Positions 34,877 to 43,365 of a DNA stretch of 64,000 nucleotides are shown here, in pieces. The notes below the pieces were generated by a model. The model saw nothing but the letters and a program-made list of their open reading frames with translations, was not told the DNA's origin and did no database searches. Source of the DNA: an uncultured Faecalibacterium sp. (lineage in GTDB: Bacteria; Bacillota; Clostridia; Oscillospirales; Ruminococcaceae); contig CAKTEM010000005.1 of NCBI GenBank assembly GCA_934548045.1, positions 62,001 through 126,000 of the forward strand, read 5' to 3'. The translations under genes were made by a program, and so were the position numbers. How positions within the stretch are numbered: the first letter of the stretch is position 1; every line of letters starts with the position of its first letter.

Positions 34877-36744
34877 CATGCCCCGTCAAAGCTGTCGCCG
34901 TCCTCCGGTAGCTCAGCCGCAGTCTCAGCGGAAGAAGAGGGCTGTTCGGTGCTGGCACGGGGAACACCGCGGTAAACGAGGGTCTGCTCAAGGACTTCAG
35001 CGCAGACCGGTGCCGACAGACTACCGCCGGCGGTGGTCCAGCTGTGCGGCTCATCCAGACAGACAAGGCAGAGAAACTGTGGGTCGTCGATGGGCGCAAC
35101 GGCCACAAAGCTGGCGATACGGGCCTTTTCGTCGTCGCTGTCCAGCTTCTGGCTGGTGCCGCTCTTTCCGCCGACCCGGTAGCCGGCGATCTGGGCGTTC
35201 CGTCCGCCGCCGTTCAGGACGACCGACTCCATCATGGTGCGCATGGTAAGGCTGGTCTCTTCTTTCAGCACCCGGCGAGTGCAGACCGGCTCGATGTGGT
35301 CGATGACCTCACCATCCGGTGCAAGGATGTCCGACACGACGTAGGGCTTCATCAGCTTTCCGCCATTGACGACGGCGCAGACCGCCGCCGCCATCTCGAG
35401 GTAAGAGATCTTACTGCTCTGCCCGAAGGCGCAGGATGCCAGCTCGACCGGCCCCATCCGGTCGGCGGTATAGTAAAGGCTCTTTTTCGGTTCGGCAGGC
35501 AGGTCGATGCCGGTAGGAACACGCAGGCCGAACGCGGCAAAGTAGTCGCAGAACGCTTCTTTTCCCAGCCGTGCGCCGATTTGGATGAAACTCTGGTTGC
35601 AGGAGTTTTCGAGTGCCTGCGTGACCGTCTGTGCGCCGTGCCGCTTGTGGTTGGCACAGTGAAACCGCGTTCCGGCAACGGAGATGGATTCGCCGCAGTA
35701 GAAGCTGGAACTCTTTCGGATAACTCCGGCGTCCAGCGCGGCGGCGCAGGTGATGAGCTTGAAGACGCTTCCCGGCTCGTACAGGTCGCTGACGGCCTTG
35801 TTCCGCCACTGGGTCTGCTGGGCGAGTTGTAAAGCGGCGGCCCGGGCTTCTCCCGAAAGCCCATCGACCTGTTCTCGCGCGGCTTTGTCGTAGATGACGC
35901 GCGGCTGGTTCGGGTCGTAGGCCGGTGTGGTGGACATTGCAAGCACCGCGCCGGTGTTGACGTCCATCACGATCCCCACCGCCCGGGCCGCGACGTGATG
36001 CTCTTTCACCGCGTAGCTCAGCGCGTTTTCGAGATAGTGCTGGATGTTCGCGTCGATGGTCAGCCGCAGTCCGTCGCCCTCGGTCGGGAAACGCTCGGTC
36101 TCGTAGCTCTGTTCCAGCGTGTAACCCCACGCGTTCACAGCGGTCAGAACAACGCCGTTTTCCCCGGTCAGCAGGTCGTCGTATCGCAGTTCCAGCCCGG
36201 AGACGCCGGCGTTGTCCACATTGGTGAACCCGAGGACGGACGCCAGAAATTCCCCCTGTGGATACCAGCGTTTCGAGTCCTGATTGATGCGGATGCCGGT
36301 GATGCCGTTCTCCTCGCAGAAATCCCGTACCCGGTCGGCCATTTCCCGTTCGACCCGGTAGCGGAGAAGGCAGTCGTTGGAACGCCGGTCGCTGAACTTT
36401 TCCAGCAGTTTAGCTTCGTCCAGTTCCAGAATCTCGGCCAGTCCGTGCGCGGCGAGGGCGAGTTTGTCTTCCGGCATCTCCCGTGGCGAGGCCCGGAGAG
36501 TCCAACAGCTGCTGTTTGCGGCCAGAAGGACACCGTCCGCGCTGTAGATTTTTCCACGGTCAGCCGGAACCACGGTGTCGCGCAGCTGCTGCCCGAGTGC
36601 GCGGTCGGTGTACCAGCCCTCACTGCGCAATTGCAGGAAAAACAGCCGCACCGCCAGCCCGAACGCGACGGCGCAGAAAAGCGCGGTGATGATGCGTGCG
36701 CGGTGTCGGAAGCTCTGTTCCGGCAGAGTGCGGAGTTCAGACAT
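34876..36744 (-). CDS. Class B penicillin-binding protein (FtsI/SpoVD type)
   Basis: 622 aa division-type transpeptidase. One N-terminal membrane helix (IITALFCAVAFGLAVRLFFL), pedestal blocks VVPADRGKIYSADGVLLAAN and NAGVSGLELRYDDLLTGENG, and a transpeptidase domain with SxxK S326 (EPGSVFKL), SxN S381 (NSCN) and K527 in GKSGTSQK. No C-terminal PASTA repeats, so FtsI-like or a short SpoVD. Ends in a Ser/Glu-rich tail. GAAGGAGG precedes the ATG. Divergent from an FtsW-like gene, its likely partner. Confidence 0.92.
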   Translation of the reverse strand: MSELRTLPEQSFRHRARIITALFCAVAFGLAVRLFFLQLRSEGWYTDRALGQQLRDTVVPADRGKIYSADGVLLAANSSCWTLRASPREMPEDKLALAAHGLAEILELDEAKLLEKFSDRRSNDCLLRYRVEREMADRVRDFCEENGITGIRINQDSKRWYPQGEFLASVLGFTNVDNAGVSGLELRYDDLLTGENGVVLTAVNAWGYTLEQSYETERFPTEGDGLRLTIDANIQHYLENALSYAVKEHHVAARAVGIVMDVNTGAVLAMSTTPAYDPNQPRVIYDKAAREQVDGLSGEARAAALQLAQQTQWRNKAVSDLYEPGSVFKLITCAAALDAGVIRKSSSFYCGESISVAGTRFHCANHKRHGAQTVTQALENSCNQSFIQIGARLGKEAFCDYFAAFGLRVPTGIDLPAEPKKSLYYTADRMGPVELASCAFGQSSKISYLEMAAAVCAVVNGGKLMKPYVVSDILAPDGEVIDHIEPVCTRRVLKEETSLTMRTMMESVVLNGGGRNAQIAGYRVGGKSGTSQKLDSDDEKARIASFVAVAPIDDPQFLCLVCLDEPHSWTTAGGSLSAPVCAEVLEQTLVYRGVPRASTEQPSSSAETAAELPEDGDSFDGA

Positions 36745-36841
36745 GGCGGCACCTCCTTCGGGTCAATTTTATGTGCTGTTCCGCGCAAAAATGACTGTCA
36801 GGATGTCCGGGTGCGTATAATAAGGGGCAGGAGGAATGTCC

Positions 36842-37990
36842 ATGGAACATGCGATGCTTCGCGCCCAGCACACAAAACGCCGCTCCCTCGTCCGCCGCCT
36901 GCCTGCGATGGACCTGCCGTTTCTGGTGCTGGTGCTGACCCTTGTGGGCTTCGGTCTGGTGATGCTGTACAGCGCGTCCAACGCCGTGGCCCTCTACCGG
37001 CGCGGCGACGCCTTTGCCTATCTCCGACCGCAGCTGCTGTATGCCGCGCTGGGGCTGGTCGGCATGTGGCTCGCCAGCCGGGTGGATTACCACATCTTTC
37101 ATAAACTGGCCTGGCCGCTGCTGGCACTTTCGCTGATTTTGCTGGTGGCGGTGCTTTTCATGCCCGAGTATAACGGCTGCAAACGCTGGCTCGTCCTGCC
37201 CGGACTGGGAACGCTTCAGCCCAGTGAGATCGCAAAATTCGCGGTCGTGCTGGTGTTTTCCCACATCATTTCGCTGAATCACGACCGGATGGGGCAGTTT
37301 GTGGTGGGCGTCCTGCCGTTCATGCTGGTGCTGGGCGTCGTGGCGGCTCTGATGCTGCTGGAACCCCATCTCTCCGGTACCCTGCTGATTCTTGGTATCG
37401 GGGCCGTGCTGATGTTCGTCGGCGGCACCGGACTGCGCTGGTTCGTGCTGGCCGGTGTCAGCGGCATTGCGGCCATCAGCGCGGCGGTCGTCATCATGCC
37501 CGACCTCGTGCCGTATGCGGCCGACCGGCTCAACTCGTGGGTCGACCCCTTCGCCGACCCCTTGGGCGACGGCCACCAGACCATCCAGAGTCTGTATGCC
37601 ATCGGTTCCGGCGGCGCGACCGGTCTGGGCTTAGGCAACAGCCGGCAGAAACACCTCTTCGTGCCGGAACCGCAGAACGACTTCATTTTTTCCATCGTCT
37701 GCGAGGAGCTGGGTTTTGTGGGGGCCTGCGTGGTCGTCCTGCTCTTTGTCCTGCTGCTCTGGCGCGGCATCACGCTGGCGGCGCAGGCACCCGACCGGTT
37801 CGGCGCGCTGCTCGTGGTCGGGTTCACGGTTCAAGTCGCGCTGCAGGCCGTGCTGAATGTCGCCGTCGTTACCAACACCATCCCAAACACCGGCATCAGC
37901 CTTCCGTTTTTCTCTTCCGGCGGCACCAGTCTCATGATGCTGCTGGGTGAGATGGGCATCGTCCTCTCGGTCTCCCGGGGCGAGACCTGA
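36842..37990 (+). CDS. ftsW: FtsW/RodA/SpoVE family peptidoglycan polymerase
   Basis: SEDS-family glycosyltransferase polymerising lipid II. 382 aa with about ten hydrophobic segments. Visible: LVGFGLVMLYSASNAVALYR, FSHIISLNH (conserved loop), ALMLLEPHLSGTLLILGI (the EPHLSGT catalytic-region block), QSLYAIGSGGATGLGLGNS (GSGG..G.G loop) and NTGISLPFFSSGGTSLMMLL (diagnostic C-terminal block). Start at ATG 36842, seven bases after AGGAGG; an ATG six bases earlier would be too close. Either FtsW or SpoVE; context with FtsI-like, MurA and FtsZ favours division. Confidence 0.93.
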   Translation: MEHAMLRAQHTKRRSLVRRLPAMDLPFLVLVLTLVGFGLVMLYSASNAVALYRRGDAFAYLRPQLLYAALGLVGMWLASRVDYHIFHKLAWPLLALSLILLVAVLFMPEYNGCKRWLVLPGLGTLQPSEIAKFAVVLVFSHIISLNHDRMGQFVVGVLPFMLVLGVVAALMLLEPHLSGTLLILGIGAVLMFVGGTGLRWFVLAGVSGIAAISAAVVIMPDLVPYAADRLNSWVDPFADPLGDGHQTIQSLYAIGSGGATGLGLGNSRQKHLFVPEPQNDFIFSIVCEELGFVGACVVVLLFVLLLWRGITLAAQAPDRFGALLVVGFTVQVALQAVLNVAVVTNTIPNTGISLPFFSSGGTSLMMLLGEMGIVLSVSRGET

Positions 37991-38072
37991 GAAATAAACC
38001 CACAAATTCAGTTCTGTCTGTCCGTGGTACATTTTTTGCCCGTTTTGCATAGCCTGAGGTATCTTTTGCGGA

Positions 38073-39410
38073 ATGGGGGCTGCGGATATGGCAGAGAACA
38101 CGACCTTCATCAAGGTGACAGGCGGTCGGCCGCTGAACGGAGCGGTTCGCATCCCGGCGGCGAAAAACAGCGTGCTGCCGCTCCTTGCAGCAACTCTTCT
38201 CTGTCAAGGCCCGGTGCGCCTGCGCGCGGTGCCGCGCCTGTCCGACGTGGCGTGCAGCCTGTCACTGTTAAGAGGTGCCGGGATGGAGACGCAGTGGCAG
38301 AACGGCGATGTGCTGGTCTCGGGAACACCCTGCAACAGCACTCTTCTCGGCGAAACAGCGGCACAAATGCGCGCATCCGTCCTCTTCTGCGCGCCGCTGC
38401 TGGCACGGCTGGGCCGGGCGGAGACGGCACTGCCCGGCGGATGCAAAATCGGCGCAAGACCCATCGACCTGCACCTGTCTGGTCTGGCGCAGATGGGCGT
38501 CCGGGAGCTGGATGCAGGCCCCGGTCGGCTGGTGCTGACAGCTCCTTCCGGGTTACATGGAGCGGAGATAACTCTCCGCTTCCCGAGTGTCGGCGCGACC
38601 GAAACCCTGCTTCTGGCGGCAGTCTGTGCAAACGGAACAACGATTTTGCGCGGAGCGGCGCGAGAACCGGAGATCACAGACCTTGCAGATTTCCTCAACC
38701 GGTGCGGCGGACAGATCAGGGGTGCAGGCAGTTCGGCCATCCAAATCGAGGGCAGACGCACCCTTTCCGGCTGTGTGTTCTCGCCGCTGCCCGACCGGAT
38801 CTTTGCCTCGACGCTAGCCTGTGCCGCTGCCACCGCCGGAGGCCGGGTGGAATTGGCCGGTTGTCCGCCCTCTCTCTATGCTCCGGTGCTGGAAATTCTG
38901 GAACAAATGGGATGCCGGGTCGAACGGGCTGCGGAGGGCGCGCAAATTTCCCGATTTGGACGATTGTACGGTGCAGGAAGGGTGTTCACCGGGGTCTATC
39001 CGGCCCTTGCCACCGATGCCGCTCCGCCTCTTGCGGCGGCAATGCTCTGCGCCGAGGGAGAAAGCAGCATCGAGGACGTGATTTTTGAGCGGAGATTCGT
39101 CTGCGCCGAAGGTTTTTTACGACTGGGCGGAAATGTCTGGGTGGATGGGCGGACGCTTCATCTCCGTCCGGCAAGGGCCGGGAACGGCATCCTGTACGGC
39201 GCGCAGCTGGATGCGCCCGACCTGCGAGGCGGTGCTGCGCTGGTGCTGGCGGCACTGGCGGCACGGGGGACCAGCTTTGTCCGGAATCCGGAGTACATCG
39301 ACCGGGGATATGCAGATTTTACGGAGATTTTAGCGTCTCTTGGAGGACGAATTTGCCGGGAAACACGGCCAGAAGTTGCCCGTATGAAAAAAAGACCCTC
39401 AAAAAAGTAA
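38073..39410 (+). CDS. murA: UDP-N-acetylglucosamine 1-carboxyvinyltransferase
   Basis: First committed step of peptidoglycan synthesis, adding enolpyruvate to UDP-GlcNAc. 445 aa EPSP-synthase fold. VRIPAAKNSVLPLLAATLLC holds the Lys-Asn substrate pair. The catalytic cysteine, target of fosfomycin, is C124 in ALPGGCKIGARPIDLHLSG. RQTRQ-like C-terminal features include the FVRNPEYIDRGYADFTEILA block. A second in-frame ATG at 38088 (MAENTTF) is as plausible a start. No close homologue (murAB) is present in this window. Confidence 0.93.
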   Translation: MGAADMAENTTFIKVTGGRPLNGAVRIPAAKNSVLPLLAATLLCQGPVRLRAVPRLSDVACSLSLLRGAGMETQWQNGDVLVSGTPCNSTLLGETAAQMRASVLFCAPLLARLGRAETALPGGCKIGARPIDLHLSGLAQMGVRELDAGPGRLVLTAPSGLHGAEITLRFPSVGATETLLLAAVCANGTTILRGAAREPEITDLADFLNRCGGQIRGAGSSAIQIEGRRTLSGCVFSPLPDRIFASTLACAAATAGGRVELAGCPPSLYAPVLEILEQMGCRVERAAEGAQISRFGRLYGAGRVFTGVYPALATDAAPPLAAAMLCAEGESSIEDVIFERRFVCAEGFLRLGGNVWVDGRTLHLRPARAGNGILYGAQLDAPDLRGGAALVLAALAARGTSFVRNPEYIDRGYADFTEILASLGGRICRETRPEVARMKKRPSKK

Positions 39411-39417
39411 ATTTGTC

Positions 39418-39446
39418 TTGCAATCGGAGCCAAAAGATGATACGAT
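39418..39446 (+). promoter_or_regulatory. Promoter of ftsZ
   Basis: TTGCAA (39418-39423) and TACGAT (39441-39446), 17-base spacing, about 90 bases before the ATG. Confidence 0.7.
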
Positions 39447-39533
39447 ACAGTTGTATAGTTGTACTATGAGACTATTCTGCGCAAATGGCAATCGGCGCAG
39501 GTTTACGATATCATCCGATGGAGGACAAAAGTT

Positions 39534-40703
39534 ATGGCATTGATGCTCGACGAAGAAATGGACGAAAACGTTACGACGATCAAGGTAATCGGCGTAGGCG
39601 GCGGCGGTGGCAACGCCGTCAACCGCATGGTCAGCGATGGTCTGCAGGGTGTGGAGTTTATCGCAATGAACACCGACCAGCAGGCTCTGGCCAAAAACCA
39701 CGCAGCGACCAAAGTGCAGCTGGGCTCCAAACTGACCAAGGGCCGCGGCGCAGGCGCAGACCCGGAGATCGGCCAGCGTGCCGCTGAGGAGAGCAAGGAT
39801 GAGATCGCAAACGCGCTCAAGGGCTCTCAGATGGTCTTTATCACCGCAGGTATGGGCGGCGGCACCGGCACCGGCGCAGCTCCCGTTGTCGCAGAGGTCG
39901 CACATGACCTCGGCATCCTGACGGTCGGCATCGTCACCAAGCCCTTTGCTTTTGAGGGCAAGCGCAAGATGGGTCTGGCCGAACAGGGCATCGCAAACCT
40001 GCTGATGCATGTTGACAGTCTCATCGTCATCCCGAACGAGCGCCTGAAGATGATCAGCCAGGAGAAGATCACCCTGATGAACGCTTTCCAGGCTGCCGAT
40101 AACGTTCTGCGTCAGGGCGTCGAGTCCATCTCTGCCCTGATCAATGTTCCGGCATTCATCAACTTGGACTTTGCGGACGTCCGTTCTATCATGAAGGACG
40201 CAGGCTACGCACACATGGGCGTCGGCTCCGCAAAGGGCGCAGGGAAAGCAGAGAACGCAGCAAAGGCTGCTATCTCCTCTCCGCTGCTGGAGACCAGCAT
40301 CGCAGGCGCACACGGCGTCATCATCAACATCACTTCCAGCCCCGATATCGGTCTGGAGGATGTCGAGACTGCAGCTGGCCTCATCACCCAGAGCGCACAT
40401 CCGGATGCGAACATCATCTGGGGTACTGCGTTCGATGAGAACCTCTCCGATGAGATGCGTGTCACCGTCGTTGCGACCGGTTTCGACAACAAGACCGCTG
40501 AGGGTCTGCGCAACAGCCTGAACAACGCGACCAGCGGTGCGGCATCTGCTCCGTCCGCTGTCTTCAGCGCGGATGTCTCGGCAGCGGCCGCAAAGGCCAC
40601 GGCAGCAGCGACTGCTCCTGCGGCAGCAAAGCCGGTCGAAGAAGAGAGCAGCGACAACCGTTATTATGACGAGCTGCTGGCGATCCTGAATAAGCGCAAG
40701 TAA
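39534..40703 (+). CDS. ftsZ: Cell division protein FtsZ
   Basis: Tubulin-like GTPase forming the Z ring. 389 aa. Visible: IKVIGVGGGGGNAVNRMV (residues about 16-33), GGGTGTGAAPVVAEVA (GTP signature, about 108-123) and the T7 synergy loop INLDFADVRSIMKDAG. The C-terminal linker is Ala-rich and ends YYDELLAILNKRK, an unusual version of the conserved C-terminal peptide. Start at ATG 39534, preceded by GGAGG; a longer in-frame reading has no ribosome site. Followed by a coiled-coil gene. Confidence 0.97.
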   Translation: MALMLDEEMDENVTTIKVIGVGGGGGNAVNRMVSDGLQGVEFIAMNTDQQALAKNHAATKVQLGSKLTKGRGAGADPEIGQRAAEESKDEIANALKGSQMVFITAGMGGGTGTGAAPVVAEVAHDLGILTVGIVTKPFAFEGKRKMGLAEQGIANLLMHVDSLIVIPNERLKMISQEKITLMNAFQAADNVLRQGVESISALINVPAFINLDFADVRSIMKDAGYAHMGVGSAKGAGKAENAAKAAISSPLLETSIAGAHGVIINITSSPDIGLEDVETAAGLITQSAHPDANIIWGTAFDENLSDEMRVTVVATGFDNKTAEGLRNSLNNATSGAASAPSAVFSADVSAAAAKATAAATAPAAAKPVEEESSDNRYYDELLAILNKRK

Positions 40704-40758
40704 AGAACCATTGCCCGGGAGGGGGCAGGCTTCTTGCGCAGGCGGGAGGAGGCAGACC

Positions 40759-41388
40759 ATGGGTACACAGGATGTGGAAAGCGGCCGTCTTGCGGACAGC
40801 GTTCTGAACTGCATCGAGTCTCTCTGTGCTAGGAACGACATGGAATACCGCCGAGTCCGGCGAGCGTTGAGAAAAGCGGAGGGTGTCAAGATGCAGGAAG
40901 GAACGGAAACGAACCGTCCGGCAGAAGAGCAGGCCGGGCAGCCGCAGAACATGCAGCTGCCGCAGCAGATCGTCGCACAGCTGGACGCGCTGAACCGCAA
41001 GCTGGCGGCGGCCAATCTGGAGATCCGCCGCTATGAGACCCGGGTCTTCGCCTACGAGCGCGCCGTCTATGCCCTTCGGCAGGAAAACGCAGAGCTGACC
41101 GAGCTGTGCAAGCAGGCGCGGCAGGGCAAGCCCCTTCCGCCCGAACCCCAGCCGCAGGAGCCGGTGCTGGATAAGCCGGGGCTTCCGGTCATCCACTTCA
41201 CACCGCAGGGCGAACAGCTTGCGGATGCTGGACAGTTGGATGCCGAGGAGGAACCCTTCTTCGATGAAGGCCGTCCGCCCAGATCTGGCACCAGGACAAA
41301 GCCGAAACCTCTGCTGGAACCCCGGACCCCTCTGGAACATCTTTCGGTGCAGCTGCTCGCACAGTTTGACCGGATGATGGGTACATAA
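40759..41388 (+). CDS. Hypothetical coiled-coil protein downstream of ftsZ
   Basis: 209 aa, no family recognised. Residues about 65-120 form a coiled coil (IVAQLDALNRKLAAANLEIR, then YERAVYALRQENAELTELCK); the remainder is Pro/Glu-rich and probably disordered, ending LEHLSVQLLAQFDRMMGT. No signal or membrane segment. GGGAGGAGG lies before the ATG. Its position 55 bases after ftsZ with no terminator between suggests a division-related or DivIVA-like accessory role, but this is only context. Confidence 0.6.
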   Translation: MGTQDVESGRLADSVLNCIESLCARNDMEYRRVRRALRKAEGVKMQEGTETNRPAEEQAGQPQNMQLPQQIVAQLDALNRKLAAANLEIRRYETRVFAYERAVYALRQENAELTELCKQARQGKPLPPEPQPQEPVLDKPGLPVIHFTPQGEQLADAGQLDAEEEPFFDEGRPPRSGTRTKPKPLLEPRTPLEHLSVQLLAQFDRMMGT

Positions 41389-41394
41389 AAATCA

Positions 41395-41435
41395 AAAGCC
41401 GATGTATGGAGTGTTTCCGTACATCGGCTTTTTTG
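41395..41435 (+). terminator. Intrinsic terminator after ftsZ operon
   Basis: AAAAGCCGATGTA and TACATCGGCTTTT form a 13-bp stem with a TTTTTT tail. Confidence 0.88.
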
Positions 41436-41438
41436 CGG

Positions 41439-41482
41439 TTGACAAAAATCCAATCAAGTGATATGTTTATCTCATCAAGTGA
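41439..41482 (+). promoter_or_regulatory. Promoter with tandem 9-bp direct repeats (DUF3796/XRE operator)
   Basis: TTGACA (41439-41444) and TATGTT (41462-41467) are 17 bases apart. The 9-base ATCAAGTGA occurs at 41453-41461, directly before the -10, and again at 41474-41482, directly after it, 21 bases centre to centre (two DNA turns). This fits binding by the XRE regulator encoded two genes downstream. Confidence 0.65.
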
Positions 41483-41513
41483 CAAATAAATCTCTTTTTT
41501 GGAGGATGCCTTT

Positions 41514-42179
41514 ATGAAAAACAGAACAAAACGCGCCGTCGAGCTTGGTATGATGACCGCCCTGCTGGTGGCAGCGTCCGTATGGTATACGGTTCAGTTC
41601 AACGATTCCCGGTTTCTGGCCCCGATAGACTTGTCGGAATACACCTTCCGTCTGCAGGATCTGCCGATGCTGGCTTCCGGCATCGTGCTGCTTCTCTATC
41701 TGGTTTATCTCTTTGTATTGTGCTTTGGTGCGGCGCAGAAAAAGCAGAACCGGGAAAAAGCGGCAAAGACGACCCGGAAGGTAGACCCGAGATTCGGTTT
41801 TCTGGGTCTGCTGGGCTTCGCAGGCTTTCTGGGTTTCTGGACGTATGGCGTCGATAAGACGATTTTTCCGTTCGTGTTCTTCGTCTTCTTTGGCTTTTTC
41901 GGGTTCTTTTACGAAGGCAGGGTGTCCGATACCTTCATGGATGAACGCTACCTCGAAAACAAACTGCGTGCGCAGGCGGCGGCCAATAAGACCACGGTGG
42001 CTCTCGTATTTCTGGCGACCCTCATTCTGGGGCAGGGGAAGCTGATGGGCAACCTTGAGTATACGCTCATTGCCTTTCTCATCGTCGTGTCGCTCTCCAT
42101 CGCGCTGGGTATGTTTCTGAGCGAGTACCTGCTCTACCGCTATGACAGCGACGATGCGTTTGCGGAAAGTGAGGAATGA
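41514..42179 (+). CDS. DUF3796 membrane protein
   Basis: 221 aa protein with six hydrophobic segments, the third pair carrying the family block RFGFLGLLGFAGFLGF and PFVFFVFFGFFGFFYEGRVS. DUF3796 proteins are of unknown function and are usually next to a small XRE regulator, as here. The last segments (TTVALVFLATLILGQGKLMG and YTLIAFLIVVSLSIALGMFL) flank a basic loop. Start at ATG 41514 after GGAGGATG; TTG 41499 overlaps the ribosome site. ATGA overlap with the next gene. Confidence 0.82.
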   Translation: MKNRTKRAVELGMMTALLVAASVWYTVQFNDSRFLAPIDLSEYTFRLQDLPMLASGIVLLLYLVYLFVLCFGAAQKKQNREKAAKTTRKVDPRFGFLGLLGFAGFLGFWTYGVDKTIFPFVFFVFFGFFGFFYEGRVSDTFMDERYLENKLRAQAAANKTTVALVFLATLILGQGKLMGNLEYTLIAFLIVVSLSIALGMFLSEYLLYRYDSDDAFAESEE

Positions 42180-42391
42180 CTGTGCCGGACTTTGAGTGTC
42201 GATTGAAGCAGTACCGGCAGCTGAAAAACCTCACGCAGGAACAGCTGGCGGTGCAGGTGGACGTCCGGCGAGAGACTATCATGCGGCTGGAAAAAGCCCA
42301 GTATAACCCATCCCTGAAACTGGCCGTGGATATCTCCCGTGCCGTGGAAGCCCCCATCGAAGAGATTTTTATTTTTCCTGAAGATTCGTGA
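42176..42391 (+). CDS. XRE family transcriptional regulator (short HTH)
   Basis: 71 aa single-domain Cro/CI helix-turn-helix protein: FECRLKQYRQLKNLTQEQLA, VQVDVRRETIMRLEKAQYNP (recognition helix region), SLKLAVDISRAVEAPIEEIF. The ATG overlaps the previous stop; a GTG at 42182 has a better-spaced ribosome site and may be the true start. Likely autoregulates the pair through the ATCAAGTGA repeats and perhaps responds to something sensed by the DUF3796 protein (inference). Confidence 0.88.
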   Translation: MTVPDFECRLKQYRQLKNLTQEQLAVQVDVRRETIMRLEKAQYNPSLKLAVDISRAVEAPIEEIFIFPEDS

Positions 42392-42400
42392 TAAAATAAG

Positions 42401-42444
42401 AAAGCTGACGTTCCGGAGCAGATGCTCGAACGTCAGCTTTTTTG
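42401..42444. terminator. Bidirectional terminator
   Basis: AAAGCTGACGTTC and GAACGTCAGCTTT (13-bp stem) followed by TTTTTGC; it lies between the convergent XRE and HD genes. Confidence 0.88.
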
Positions 42445-42461
42445 CATGTTCGGGAAAATTT

Positions 42462-43043
42462 TCATCGGACAGAGCTGGTGCGGTGTTCCATCAGGTAGGT
42501 CGCTTCGAGGTCGGCGATGTGGAGCTTGACGGCCAGAGGATACTTGTCGTAAGCCTCCGAGATGGCGAAACAGCCGCCCCTGGCCGCGTCGTCAAAACCG
42601 CCCATGTGCCAGCGGATAGCAACGGCCTCTTCGACTTTCAGCTTCATGAACCGCTCGATGAGAAAAACGCTCTTCTCACCGTGGCCGTAGGGGAACAGGT
42701 CTTCGACACTGTACGAAGGCACTTTTTCCCACTGGCCGGTCGTCTCGTTCTTGACATTGCGTGTGCCGAGCCTGTAGTAGTTGGCCTTGCACAGGTCGTG
42801 CAGCAATGCGCAGATGGCGAAACTTTCCTCGCTTTCTCCCTCGGTGAAGAAGCTGTCGTGGAGCGCGTGGTAAACATTCAGGCTGTGCATACACAGTCCG
42901 CCCTCGCACGCGCCGTGGAACCGGGTGGATGCCGGAGCCGAAAAGAAATCGGTCTTTTTGTCCATCCAGTCCAGCAGTTTTTCACTGCCCGGCCGGGTGA
43001 CGTGCTGCTGAAAGATCTGGATAAACTCTTCACGGTCGCCCAT
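42462..43043 (-). CDS. HD domain hydrolase
   Basis: 193 aa HD-superfamily protein. Metal ligands can be placed in CMHSLNVYHALHD (first His), CALLHDLCKANYYR (His-Asp) and LHIADLEATYLMEH (last Asp). The central insertion GTRNVKNETTGQWEKVPSYS resembles phage-encoded and core hydrolase HD proteins. Nucleotide phosphohydrolase activity is likely, substrate unknown. Start ATG two bases after the stop of the YdbC-like gene, so co-translated. It appears to have been taken into a small operon rather than a phage. Confidence 0.75.
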   Translation of the reverse strand: MGDREEFIQIFQQHVTRPGSEKLLDWMDKKTDFFSAPASTRFHGACEGGLCMHSLNVYHALHDSFFTEGESEESFAICALLHDLCKANYYRLGTRNVKNETTGQWEKVPSYSVEDLFPYGHGEKSVFLIERFMKLKVEEAVAIRWHMGGFDDAARGGCFAISEAYDKYPLAVKLHIADLEATYLMEHRTSSVR

Positions 43044-43044
43044 C

Positions 43045-43266
43045 TTACAGCTCCATGTCGTCGAGGATGCCCTTCAGGATAGCCAGCTCGTCGTGGCTCA
43101 GGGAGATGCCCTTGCCCATCCGGGTGCCGTCGGGAGACCAGTCGCGGATATCATACTTGGGGTCGCCGTCGTTCCAGCTGATGAGGTTCAGCTGACGCTC
43201 CCATCCGCGCGGACGCTGAGAGAGGACTGCCAGCTTCTGAACGATTTCGTATTTGATTTCTGCCAT
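43045..43266 (-). CDS. YdbC-like PC4/p15 domain protein
   Basis: 73 aa. MAEIKYEIVQKLAVLSQRPR, then GWERQLNLISWNDGDPKYDI, RDWSPDGTRMGKGISLSHDE and LAILKGILDDMEL follow the YdbC family closely, a homodimeric single-stranded nucleic-acid-binding fold related to eukaryotic PC4. It may bind ssDNA or RNA in repair or transcription. Ribosome site is weak (AGGCAGG). Promoter at 43300-43328. First of a two-gene unit with the HD hydrolase. Confidence 0.88.
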   Translation of the reverse strand: MAEIKYEIVQKLAVLSQRPRGWERQLNLISWNDGDPKYDIRDWSPDGTRMGKGISLSHDELAILKGILDDMEL

Positions 43267-43299
43267 AGGTTATTACCTGCCTTTGCTTTGTTTGCTACC

Positions 43300-43328
43300 A
43301 TAATAAAAGAAGCGAACAAAGATTTCAA
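43300..43328 (-). promoter_or_regulatory. Promoter of YdbC-like gene
   Basis: On the minus strand TTGAAA (43323-43328) and TATTAT (43300-43305), 17-base spacing. Confidence 0.7.
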
Positions 43329-43365
43329 CAGGTAAATTAAAATAATTTGAAAATTCTTCCGTTTC

